Shown here piece after piece: positions 42,231 to 50,056 of a stretch of DNA of 64,000 bases (its first letter is position 1; every line of letters begins with the position of its first letter). The notes below the pieces were generated by a model. The model saw only the letters and a program-made list of their open reading frames with translations, made no database searches and was not told where the DNA came from. This DNA comes from Flavobacterium poyangense (GTDB lineage Bacteria > Bacteroidota > Bacteroidia > Flavobacteriales > Flavobacteriaceae): the NCBI RefSeq assembly GCF_011751075.1, contig NZ_JAALLN010000002.1, positions 452,709-516,708 of the forward strand, given 5' to 3'. The translations under genes and the position numbers were made by a program.

Positions 42231-42623
42231 ATGGAAACAAATAGACAGAAAAAAATAGGCGGTGTCATCCAAAAAGATTTGGTTGATATTTTGCAAGGTG
42301 AAGTGCGAAAAAACGGAATTAACAATTTAGTAATTTCAGTATCCAAAGTAAGTGTTACTTCAGATCTATCGGTGGCAACCGTATATTTAAGCATTTTTCC
42401 TCAGGAGAAAGCCAAAGAAACTTTAGAGGCTATAAAATCGAATACCACTTTAATCAAACACGATTTATCACAAAGAGTACGTTTGCAATTGCGTCGTGTA
42501 CCAAATTTGGTATTCTTTATCGATGACTCTTTAGATTATATTGAGAAAATTGACAATGCCTTATCTAACAGAGAGAACCCAATTGAAAATCGTGATCTTT
42601 TAGAAAAAAGAAGAAAATCATAA
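42231..42623 (+). CDS. rbfA: Ribosome-binding factor A
   Basis: A 130-residue KH-like protein with TNRQKKIGGVIQKDLVDILQ, VISVSKVSVTSDLSVATVYLSIF (only parts quoted) and HDLSQRVRLQLRRVPNLVFFIDDSLDY, the standard RbfA blocks. It assists late maturation of the small ribosomal subunit near the 5' end of 16S rRNA. Its start ATG lies almost on top of the -7 promoter box. It is followed 1 bp later by the permease gene in the same direction, a pairing known in other Bacteroidota. Length normal. Confidence 0.95.
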   Translation: METNRQKKIGGVIQKDLVDILQGEVRKNGINNLVISVSKVSVTSDLSVATVYLSIFPQEKAKETLEAIKSNTTLIKHDLSQRVRLQLRRVPNLVFFIDDSLDYIEKIDNALSNRENPIENRDLLEKRRKS

Positions 42624-42624
42624 A

Positions 42625-43824
42625 TTGAATTTCCCATTTTACATAGCCAAACGCTACATTTTTAGCAGAAGTAAAAACAATGCTATCAATATTATCAATT
42701 ATATTGCCAGCATGGGGATTATTGTTGGTACAATGGCTTTGTTTGTGGTATTATCCGTTTTTAGCGGACTAAAAGTATTTAGTCTTTCGTTTACCAATGA
42801 AATTGATCCTGATTTAAAAATGACCAGTACCTACGGAAAATCATTTTTGATTACTCCCGATCAGGAAAAACAAATCAAACAAATTAACGGAGTTGTTTCG
42901 TATACAAAAATTATTGAAGAACGGGTTTTGTTTTTGTTTAAAGACAAACAACAAGTGACTTACATAAAAGGAGTCGACAGTAATTATGTAGTGGTAAACG
43001 ACATCAGAAAAAAACTTTTTAATGGCCAATGGCTCAAACCGGATACGTATCAGGTTGTGATTGGTTACGGAATTGCGAGAGATTTTTCGATGGGCATATT
43101 AGATTTTGAAAATCCATTGCAAATATTCGCTCCAAAACCGGGAAAAGGCGCTTTTGAAAACCCCGAAGAAGCCTTTAATAAAACAGACGTTCTGCCGGTC
43201 GGAATTTATTCCATTAGCGAAGATTTGGATTCTAAATACGTGTTTACCGATTTAGGTTTGGCACAGGAATTATTAATGTATAAACCGAATCAGATTTCGG
43301 GAGTTGAATTTAATCTAAAGGAAAATGCCGACGAAAAGGCGATTAACCTTAAATTAGAAACGATTTTTAAAAATAAGGTTACCTTAAAAAACAGGGCACA
43401 GCTCAATGAGTCTTTGTATAAAATGCTCAACACCGAAAATATTGCCGTTTATCTGATTTTTACGCTGGTGATTATTGTAGCGCTTTTTAATCTGATCGGA
43501 GCTTTGATTATGATGATCCTTGACAAAAAAGGAAACCTGAAAACCCTTTTTAATCTGGGCACGGAAATCAATCATCTGAGGAAGATTTTTTTGCTTCAGG
43601 GAACTTTATTAAGTGTTTTTGGAGGTGTTGTAGGTCTTGTTCTGGGGATTATTCTTGTGGTGCTGCAACAACAATATGAGCTGATTATGATTACACCAAC
43701 TTTGGCATATCCTGTTGTTTTTACGGTAGAAAATGTACTTATCGTGATGGCAACCATCATCTCTCTTGGTTTTGTAGCGTCTTTAATTGCCAGTAGCCGC
43801 GTGAGCAAAAGACTATTAGATTAG
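42625..43824 (+). CDS. LolC/E-like FtsX-family ABC permease
   Basis: A 399-residue protein with one N-terminal membrane helix (about residues 24-45, IASMGIIVGTMALFVVLSVF), a large periplasmic MacB-like domain and three C-terminal helices (about 270-395) with the FtsX pattern. The opening FPFYIAKRYIFSRSKNNAINII is typical of LolC/LolE-like lipoprotein-releasing permeases. It starts with TTG at 42625, one base after the rbfA stop. Only this permease is present; the ATPase must be elsewhere. Lipoprotein release to the outer membrane is likely, but other FtsX roles are possible. Confidence 0.85.
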   Translation: MNFPFYIAKRYIFSRSKNNAINIINYIASMGIIVGTMALFVVLSVFSGLKVFSLSFTNEIDPDLKMTSTYGKSFLITPDQEKQIKQINGVVSYTKIIEERVLFLFKDKQQVTYIKGVDSNYVVVNDIRKKLFNGQWLKPDTYQVVIGYGIARDFSMGILDFENPLQIFAPKPGKGAFENPEEAFNKTDVLPVGIYSISEDLDSKYVFTDLGLAQELLMYKPNQISGVEFNLKENADEKAINLKLETIFKNKVTLKNRAQLNESLYKMLNTENIAVYLIFTLVIIVALFNLIGALIMMILDKKGNLKTLFNLGTEINHLRKIFLLQGTLLSVFGGVVGLVLGIILVVLQQQYELIMITPTLAYPVVFTVENVLIVMATIISLGFVASLIASSRVSKRLLD

Positions 43825-44162
43825 TACTTTCTTCATACTATTCAACAATCGGGTTCAGATCAATTCACGGCAAAAAGTTAGCCACTAATGGCATGAATTC
43901 TCACGAATTATAATTATTATTTAACATTTGATTTCAAATCAATTCGTGGAAATTAGTGAAATTTGTGGCACAAAAAGACACTGATTATAAGGATTTTTTT
44001 TCTAATTTATAATTCCTATATTTATCCTCTTAAAAATTCAAGCATATGATTGTTTCTGCCTAATCCTATTTTTATTTTTTAGAATAATTAGGATACTTAC
44101 GTTTTTTTCTTCTGTCCGGACTTTTGCGTTCGGGCCAGTTTTTACATTTATCTTAATATATC
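43825..44162. other. Gene-free region with MITE-like repeat
   Basis: 338 bp without a gene. The left half (about 43871-43970) holds an element whose ends GCCACTAATGGCATGAATT and a complementary AATTCGTGG-AAATTAGTG-AAATTTGTGGC are inverted repeats, related to the element at 55273. The right half (44040-44160) holds a TAATCCTATTT/AATAATTAGGA imperfect hairpin and otherwise nothing I can identify. Confidence 0.5.
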
Positions 44163-45590
44163 ATGACAGAAACAACTATAAAAAAGAATTTATTTTCTAA
44201 AATTTTCACCACCCTAAAATTAGCGATCAAAGGAGACGAGTCTTTTGATTATACCGCCGGAAGCATTAAAAAAGCAGTCATTCTACTAGCCATTCCAATG
44301 GTTCTGGAAATGATGATGGAATCTGTTTTTGCATTGGTCGATTTGTATTTTGTCGGACATCTGGAGCACAGTAGTTTTGCAATTCAAACCGTTGGATTAA
44401 CCGAGTCGGTTTTAACCATTATATATTCTATTGACATTGGCTTAAGTATGGCTGCAACGGCTGTTGTAGCAAGACGTATAGGGGAAAAAGATCCTGTCGC
44501 AGCTGCAAAAGCGGGTATGCAGGCCATTGCAATTGCATTTGTGCTAAGTGTTTTTATGAGCATTTATGGAATTATCTATGCGAAAGACATTCTTCTTTTT
44601 ATGGGAGCTTCCATAGAGGCGGCCGAACATGGTTTTAGATATACCCAGATTATGATTGGCTCAAGTTTATGCATTACCCTTTTATTCCTGATTAACGGAA
44701 TTTTTCGCGGTGCAGGAAATGCGGCAATTGCAATGAAAAGTCTTTGGATCGCCAATATCTGTAATATTATTTTATGTCCGATATTAATTAATGGTTTCGG
44801 AACAATTCCTGCATTTGGTTTGGTTGGTGCAGCAATTGCCACAACTTTAGGAAGAAGTTTTGGGGTCTTGTATCAGATTTATCATTTGTTCTATGGAAAT
44901 GGGGTTTTAAAAACGAAACTTTCATACTTAATTCCGGATTTCAAACAGATCAATGCATTACTTAAAATTGCGGCGCCGGGTGTATTGCAGTTTGTTATTG
45001 CTTCCTGCAGTTGGATTTTTCTGGCGCAATTGGTGGCTACCACCGGAGGTGATCATGGATCGGCAGGTTATCAGACGGCACTTAGAATAATGATGTTTTT
45101 TATTCTTCCGGCTTGGGGACTGAGTAATGCCGCGGCCACTTTGGTGGGTCAGAATTTAGGAGCCAAACAAATTGACCGTGCTGAAAAATCAGTTTATACC
45201 ACAGCAAAATACAATGTTGTATTTATGATAAGCATTACGATACTTACCATGTGTTTCGGAGAGTATATTATTTCATTTTTCACAAACGATGAAGTGGTAA
45301 AAATGATAGCTGTTGAGGCTTTACAAATTATGAGTATCGGATTTGTTTTTTACGGAATCGGGATGGTTTTAATCAATACGTTTAACGGAGCGGGAGATAC
45401 CTGGACACCTACAGGGATTAATTTTGTTGGTTTCTGGTTATTTCAGATTCCGTTGGCTTATGTTTTAGCAAAACATTTTAATATGGGACCAACAGGCGTT
45501 TTCATTGCAATTCCGGTTGCAGAAACGGCTATTACACTCGCCGGTATTTTCTTTTACAAAAGAGGAAAGTGGAAACGCGTTCAGGTGTAA
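44163..45590 (+). CDS. MATE-family efflux transporter
   Basis: A 475-residue protein with 12 predicted membrane segments and the two-lobe MATE layout. The N-lobe contains SIKKAVILLAIPMVLEMMMES and the C-lobe starts at about residue 262 (ALLKIAAPGVLQFVIASCSW). Family features include GIFRGAGNAAIAMKS and TFNGAGDTWTPTGINFVGFW. It exports organic cations or drugs against a Na+ or H+ gradient; the substrate cannot be predicted. It is monocistronic and convergent with dusB across a 245 bp gap occupied by a striking nested inverted repeat. Confidence 0.9.
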   Translation: MTETTIKKNLFSKIFTTLKLAIKGDESFDYTAGSIKKAVILLAIPMVLEMMMESVFALVDLYFVGHLEHSSFAIQTVGLTESVLTIIYSIDIGLSMAATAVVARRIGEKDPVAAAKAGMQAIAIAFVLSVFMSIYGIIYAKDILLFMGASIEAAEHGFRYTQIMIGSSLCITLLFLINGIFRGAGNAAIAMKSLWIANICNIILCPILINGFGTIPAFGLVGAAIATTLGRSFGVLYQIYHLFYGNGVLKTKLSYLIPDFKQINALLKIAAPGVLQFVIASCSWIFLAQLVATTGGDHGSAGYQTALRIMMFFILPAWGLSNAAATLVGQNLGAKQIDRAEKSVYTTAKYNVVFMISITILTMCFGEYIISFFTNDEVVKMIAVEALQIMSIGFVFYGIGMVLINTFNGAGDTWTPTGINFVGFWLFQIPLAYVLAKHFNMGPTGVFIAIPVAETAITLAGIFFYKRGKWKRVQV

Positions 45591-45675
45591 TATGAAAAAA
45601 TGAAGTCTTCAGATTTGAAGGTTTTTATACATATTACTTGAAAATTGTAAGATCTTTTTTTGAATGGTTTATATC

Positions 45676-45805
45676 AATTGCCTCCAGTTTTAACTGGAGA
45701 TGGAGAATTGATTAATAATAAAGAGGCTTTAGCCGAATCTTTAAAGAGTTCGGCTAAAGCCTCTGTGCTTTACTTAATAATCTCCAGTTAAAACTGGAGG
45801 CAATT
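45676..45805. repeat. 130 bp nested inverted-repeat (MITE-like) element between MATE and dusB genes
   Basis: Outer arms of 26 bp (45676-45701 and 45780-45805; AATTGCCTCCAGTTTTAACT and onward) are perfectly inverted. Each arm contains its own short hairpin CAGTT-TT-AACTG. Inside lies a second perfect 16 bp hairpin, AGAGGCTTTAGCCGAA (45722-45737) with its complement at 45749-45764, whose loop is itself palindromic (TCTTTAAAGA). There is no ORF. It may also terminate both convergent genes. Confidence 0.9.
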
Positions 45806-45835
45806 CAAATAAAACTTACATTATTTGTATTGCAA

Positions 45836-46828
45836 TTAAACAAACTGATATTCAGCATAAACCTGTTCGATTTCTTTCATAATAGCGAAAAGATTTTCAG
45901 GTTCATCGGTAGTAACCAATTTTTGTTTGTATTCTTTAAAAGAGTGAATTCCTTTGAAATAATTGGTATAATGACGACGCATTTCTACAATTCCCAGACG
46001 CTCGCCTTTCCAGTCCATAGACCATTGCAGGTGATTTCTGGCGGCTTCAACGCGATCACCAACCGTTGGAGCAGGTAAGCGCTCACCAGTATTAAAATAA
46101 TGTTTGATTTCGTTAAAAATCCACGGATAGCCAATGGCAGCACGACCAATCATGATCCCGTCAATACCGTATTCGTTTTTATATTTTAAGGCTTTTTCAG
46201 GACTGTCAATATCTCCGTTTCCGAAAATAGGCATGGTAATTCTCGGGTTGTTTTTTACACGGGCGATGTGCGACCAGTCGGCATGACCTTTGTACATCTG
46301 CGCACGTGTTCTGGCATGAATGGTCAACGCCTGTACACCAATATCCTGAAGTCTTTCTGCAACTTCATCAATATTAATAGAGCTATCATCCCAGCCTAAT
46401 CGTGTTTTTACGGTTACCGGTAAATCGGTACTGCGAATAACCGCTTTGGTTAAACGCACCATCAGGTCAACATCTTTTAAAACTCCGGCACCGGCACCTT
46501 TACAAACCACTTTTTTTACAGGACATCCAAAATTGATATCCACTAAATCCGGTTTTACAGTAGAAACAATTTTAGACGAAAGTGCCATTGCTTCTTCATC
46601 ACCACCAAATATCTGAATTCCAACCGGACGTTCGTAATCAAAAATATCCAACTTCATTCTACTTTTGATAGCATCACGAATCAATCCTTCCGACGAAATA
46701 AATTCAGAATACATTAAGTCAGCGCCATGCGTTTTGCACAATCTGCGAAACGGTGGATCGCTCACATCTTCCATCGGTGCGAGTAATAAAGGAAATTCGG
46801 GTAATTCTATGTTGCCAATCTTGACCAT
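45836..46828 (-). CDS. dusB: tRNA-dihydrouridine synthase (DusB-like)
   Basis: The 330-residue protein starts VKIGNIELPEFPLLLAPMED, followed by SEFISSEGLIRD, the catalytic-region VDINFGCPVKKVVCKGAGAG with Cys, TVKTRLGWDD, IHARTRAQMYKGHADW and IFGNGDIDSPEKA and IMIGRAAIGYPWIF, in standard Dus order. It reduces uridines in the D loop of tRNA using FMN and NADPH. The start at 46828 is preferred to the longer ORF from 46903 because a TAATTTTG box lies at 46844-46851 and the added residues are not part of the family. It converges on the MATE gene. Confidence 0.92.
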   Translation of the reverse strand: MVKIGNIELPEFPLLLAPMEDVSDPPFRRLCKTHGADLMYSEFISSEGLIRDAIKSRMKLDIFDYERPVGIQIFGGDEEAMALSSKIVSTVKPDLVDINFGCPVKKVVCKGAGAGVLKDVDLMVRLTKAVIRSTDLPVTVKTRLGWDDSSINIDEVAERLQDIGVQALTIHARTRAQMYKGHADWSHIARVKNNPRITMPIFGNGDIDSPEKALKYKNEYGIDGIMIGRAAIGYPWIFNEIKHYFNTGERLPAPTVGDRVEAARNHLQWSMDWKGERLGIVEMRRHYTNYFKGIHSFKEYKQKLVTTDEPENLFAIMKEIEQVYAEYQFV

Positions 46829-46843
46829 CTTCAATATTTTTTG

Positions 46844-46851
46844 CAAAATTA
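46844..46851 (-). promoter_or_regulatory. Putative -7 box (TAATTTTG, minus strand) for dusB
   Basis: The minus strand reads TAATTTTG followed by C, ending 15 bp before the ATG at 46828. It places the transcription start downstream of the alternative ATG at 46903. Confidence 0.45.
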
Positions 46852-46891
46852 CAACTTTTCTTTGAATTGGTGTTATTTGAGGTTCAAAGCT

Positions 46892-47082
46892 GCAAAGGTC
46901 CAAAGGGACAAAGGTTTCTAAGACTTTGATTTATAAAGGTTCTGAGGTTCAAAGCCTGATTTCACCATATAAGTGATATAAGTTCACGAAGAAAAAACGC
47001 CCCAATTATATGAACTTACATCACTTATATGTTTTAAAAAACGAAATAAAAACTTTGAACCTTTGTCCCTCTGAGCCTTTGC
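46892..47082. repeat. 191 bp element with terminal and internal inverted repeats
   Basis: Terminal arms 46892-46916 (GCAAAGGTCCAAAGGGACAA onward) and 47058-47082 are inverted with 3 mismatches in 25 bp. Inside, a 21 bp inverted pair CATATAAGTGATATAAGTTC (46966-46986) and its partner 47011-47031 has one mismatch and a 24-base spacer. No ORF. It lies between dusB and the AMP-ligase gene and looks like a non-autonomous mobile element. Confidence 0.8.
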
Positions 47083-47093
47083 GCCTTTTTTAA

Positions 47094-48389
47094 TTAAACT
47101 CTGTAATCAAAAAAGCGAATCGGTTTTCTGCTCATTGGGTTAAAAACGAGCGGATTTAAAACCTCTTTTGAGGCGAATTCAATCTTTGGTGTCACTCTTA
47201 GTTTGGCTCTGAAGTGGTCTTTTATTTCTTGTAAAAATTCTGGAGTTTGATTTTTTACGGCGATTTTTATAAGGATTTCATCTGTTCCGAGATCGTTTGT
47301 AGAAATCTCGATAATATGATTTTCTATGTTGTCAAAGTCGCTTAACACATCATTCATTGCCGGTGGGTAAAGCGTCGTACCTTTATATTTGATCATTTGT
47401 TTTTTACGGCCAATTACCGGACCAACGCGAAAGGTGTTTCTGCCGCACGCACAAGGTTCATCATGAAGCTGTACAATATCTCCGGTTTTAAAACGCAGTA
47501 ATGGCATAGCCTCAATACCTAAAGTGGTAAAGGTTAATTCTCCGGCTTCACCATTTTTTACGGGGTTATTATTTTCATCTAAAACTTCTGTAATAATCAG
47601 TTCGGGATGATGATGCCCTCCGATTCCGTGTTCACATTCTGTAAAAGCGGTACTCATTTCGGTAGAAGCATAAGTCGAAAACAACTGAATATTCCATTGT
47701 TCCGTTATTTTTTTGGATAATGTATTCATTGAAAAATCCTGATTTCTTAAGGATTCTCCAATGCAAATAGCACCTTTGATGCTGGAATTATTATAATCTA
47801 TTCCGTGAATTTCGGCATATTCAATTAGCTTCAATAAAAAAGAAGGAACCGTTATTAAGTACGAAGGTTTGTATTTTAAAATAGAATCCCATTGTAATTC
47901 CGGGATTCCCGCTCCTACACGAATAACACCTACTTTTAGTTTTCGCAATCCTAAAAAATAAGCTAAACCGGCCATAAATTTACGGTCAATTGTGGTCATA
48001 AGCTGCACCACATCGCCTTCTGCTATTCCGGCACAGGCAAACGAGATGGCCTCATTATAAGCCAGTCGGTCCAGGTCGGAATCGGTTAAACCAAAAGTTA
48101 CAGGATCACCTAAAGTCCCTGAAGTCGAGGCATAATCGATGATTTTATGTTGTGGAACACATAAAAAATCATCATTGTATTGTTGTAAATCCTCTTTTGT
48201 TGTTACCGGTAAATGCTGTAAATCTTCAAGTGTTTTTATTTTGGAGAGGTCTATATTTTGTTCTGCAAAAAGTCTTTTGTAAAAAGGAGAGTGTTGACTG
48301 ATATAAGCTAAAAGTTCGGCTAATTTTTGTTCCTGAAAAAATTTAATTTGTTCTAAAGAATCCTTTTCTATTGCTGGAATCATGTTCAT
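47094..48389 (-). CDS. Phenylacetate-CoA-ligase-like AMP-binding protein
   Basis: The 431-residue member of the adenylate-forming PaaK/CapK branch has the phosphate-binding STSGTLGDPVTFGLTD motif (about residues 88-103), FSTYASTEMSTAFTEC, the core LLRFKTGDIVQLHDEPCACGRN with a Cys pair typical of this branch, and IGRKKQMIKYKGTTLYPPAM near the C-terminus. It probably activates an aromatic or fatty acid with ATP for transfer to CoA or ACP. Genes of this kind occur in flexirubin/aryl-polyene clusters. It is the last gene of the long minus-strand block; its ATG overlaps the previous stop in an ATGA. Confidence 0.8.
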   Translation of the reverse strand: MNMIPAIEKDSLEQIKFFQEQKLAELLAYISQHSPFYKRLFAEQNIDLSKIKTLEDLQHLPVTTKEDLQQYNDDFLCVPQHKIIDYASTSGTLGDPVTFGLTDSDLDRLAYNEAISFACAGIAEGDVVQLMTTIDRKFMAGLAYFLGLRKLKVGVIRVGAGIPELQWDSILKYKPSYLITVPSFLLKLIEYAEIHGIDYNNSSIKGAICIGESLRNQDFSMNTLSKKITEQWNIQLFSTYASTEMSTAFTECEHGIGGHHHPELIITEVLDENNNPVKNGEAGELTFTTLGIEAMPLLRFKTGDIVQLHDEPCACGRNTFRVGPVIGRKKQMIKYKGTTLYPPAMNDVLSDFDNIENHIIEISTNDLGTDEILIKIAVKNQTPEFLQEIKDHFRAKLRVTPKIEFASKEVLNPLVFNPMSRKPIRFFDYRV

Positions 48390-50047
48390 TTTCTTTTGAG
48401 TTTTTTTAAATATTTTTCAATGGCTTGTTTCTGAGGAACCGTTGTGATTTCTTTGGTCAATGCTTTTTCAAAGTTTTCTTTGGCAAGTCTGAAGTATTTC
48501 TTTTGGTAAAAATACAACCCTGCTTTATAATACACAACCCAATAATCCGGGTTTAAAGATTGATACTGCTGAATAAAATCAAAAGGAATTTTTGTTTTAT
48601 TTTTTAGGTATACATCTATTTTATGATCCTCCGTTTTAAATTTTTTATAGTTTTCGAAGGCCGTTGTTTCTAAGAAAGGATCTTTGGCGATGTTGTGCTT
48701 TTCTTCTTCAAATGAAAGAACCGGATTTGTTTTTCTTTCTTTAAAAACAGAATCTAAATTGTAACAGACAAACTCACCCAGTTGATACGGATTTGCTGAA
48801 ACCCAGACTGTTTTTTCTTTTGGTTTGAAAATAATTCCATGATGCGCCATCAACTGATTTAGCGCTTTTTCGTTTCCATAACCTAAAGTAACATTTTGTA
48901 AACCTTCTTTGTTTCTGAGGATTTCAGATGCAATTTGAGGATTGATTTTTGGGTTTTTGGTAAGAAGTTCCTGTATTCTTTCAAAACGATATTCCGAATG
49001 ACTGTTGGCAATTTGAAATTGATTTCGTCTGTCGTTTTTAAAAGCGGTACTTTGAAAATGATTGGAACAGATTAACTGACTGCTGTTTGGAACATCGTAA
49101 ACATCTATTTTTTCAGGCGAGACTTCAATTAAAATGGCTTTGTTATCCTGCGCACTTCCAACCATTATGGATTCTGAAACAAATACTTTCCTTTTTTTAG
49201 CAATAGTAATTGCTTCGGTTGTGTTTTGTGCGTGTTGCAGAATTTCTCTTGTTAGTATAGAAATTGGTGTTTTGGCACTCAAAGGAATTTTCGATTTTCC
49301 GGCATTTATGGTTACGGTTACCCCTTCTTTATTCATTCCTGAAACAGCCCCAATCATTCCGGGCCAGGTTAACATCATAAAAGGATATCCTTCTTTTGGA
49401 TTAATAAAGGCTACAATTTTATTTTCTGCGAAAGCATCATTGACATAAAAATCAAAATTGCGTCCGAGAATCAAATTCCCGTCCTCTGATTTTTCATTCC
49501 AGGCGGCAAAAGAAGAACAACCTACTAAGGCTAAATCTTGTAAGGCATGTCCAATATCATGTGCTCCATGAAGATACAAATGACGTTGGTACTGTGGTGC
49601 GAGATTGTCAAAAGTATGCGAAGCATATTGCGAAATGCCATAAATTTCAGCCTGATATTCATTGGGAACATGGAGATACAATTTTCTGTTGTACCATTTT
49701 AGAAAATTCCGTAGTAAATTCTGCTGAAATTTAGAAGGAACAATATTCTCGATTCGAGAGAAAAAAATCTGTTCTTGTTTTTTTAAAAGAGAATCTGTCA
49801 AGGCGCCTGTGGTGAGTCCGATCTCAAGCGGATCTCCTTCGACATACAATTCCCAAAGACCTTGTTTGTTTTTTAAAAACGAATTTTTACCGGAAACAAA
49901 AACGCTGTCCGATTGTTTTGTCACTATTGGTTTTACCGCATTATAATTAGCGACATCCGGTAAATGGTGTTTGGATTTTGAGATACCACAAGAAGTTAGT
50001 AACCCTAAAAAACTCATAAAGAAAAGAAGTACAATTCTGCTTTTCAT
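48386..50047 (-). CDS. C45-type (acyl-CoA:6-APA acyltransferase-like) lipoprotein
   Basis: A 553-residue protein with a lipoprotein signal peptide (LTSC, Cys20) and the N-terminal-nucleophile hydrolase core of peptidase family C45. The candidate autoprocessing site is GCSSFAAW with Cys177, preceded by a ~175-residue prosegment and followed by GNLILGRNFDFYVND and PFMMLTWPGMIGAVSGMNKEG. Relatives cleave themselves and then transfer or hydrolyse acyl groups on amines. Such genes are reported in aryl-polyene/flexirubin clusters. The last ~90 residues look TPR-like. It is probably anchored in the membrane facing the periplasm and may act on the pigment. The substrate is not known. Confidence 0.78.
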   Translation of the reverse strand: MKSRIVLLFFMSFLGLLTSCGISKSKHHLPDVANYNAVKPIVTKQSDSVFVSGKNSFLKNKQGLWELYVEGDPLEIGLTTGALTDSLLKKQEQIFFSRIENIVPSKFQQNLLRNFLKWYNRKLYLHVPNEYQAEIYGISQYASHTFDNLAPQYQRHLYLHGAHDIGHALQDLALVGCSSFAAWNEKSEDGNLILGRNFDFYVNDAFAENKIVAFINPKEGYPFMMLTWPGMIGAVSGMNKEGVTVTINAGKSKIPLSAKTPISILTREILQHAQNTTEAITIAKKRKVFVSESIMVGSAQDNKAILIEVSPEKIDVYDVPNSSQLICSNHFQSTAFKNDRRNQFQIANSHSEYRFERIQELLTKNPKINPQIASEILRNKEGLQNVTLGYGNEKALNQLMAHHGIIFKPKEKTVWVSANPYQLGEFVCYNLDSVFKERKTNPVLSFEEEKHNIAKDPFLETTAFENYKKFKTEDHKIDVYLKNKTKIPFDFIQQYQSLNPDYWVVYYKAGLYFYQKKYFRLAKENFEKALTKEITTVPQKQAIEKYLKKLKRK

Positions 50048-50056
50048 AATGCTTAC

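Noticed and set aside
45836..46903. Longer DusB starting at 46903
   Set aside because: A -7 box at 46844-46851 would lie inside the gene, and the 25 added residues overlap a repeat and do not match the Dus family.
45676..47082. Insertion sequence between MATE and AMP-ligase genes
   Set aside because: Two hairpin elements are present but no transposase reading frame; the intervening gene is a normal dusB.
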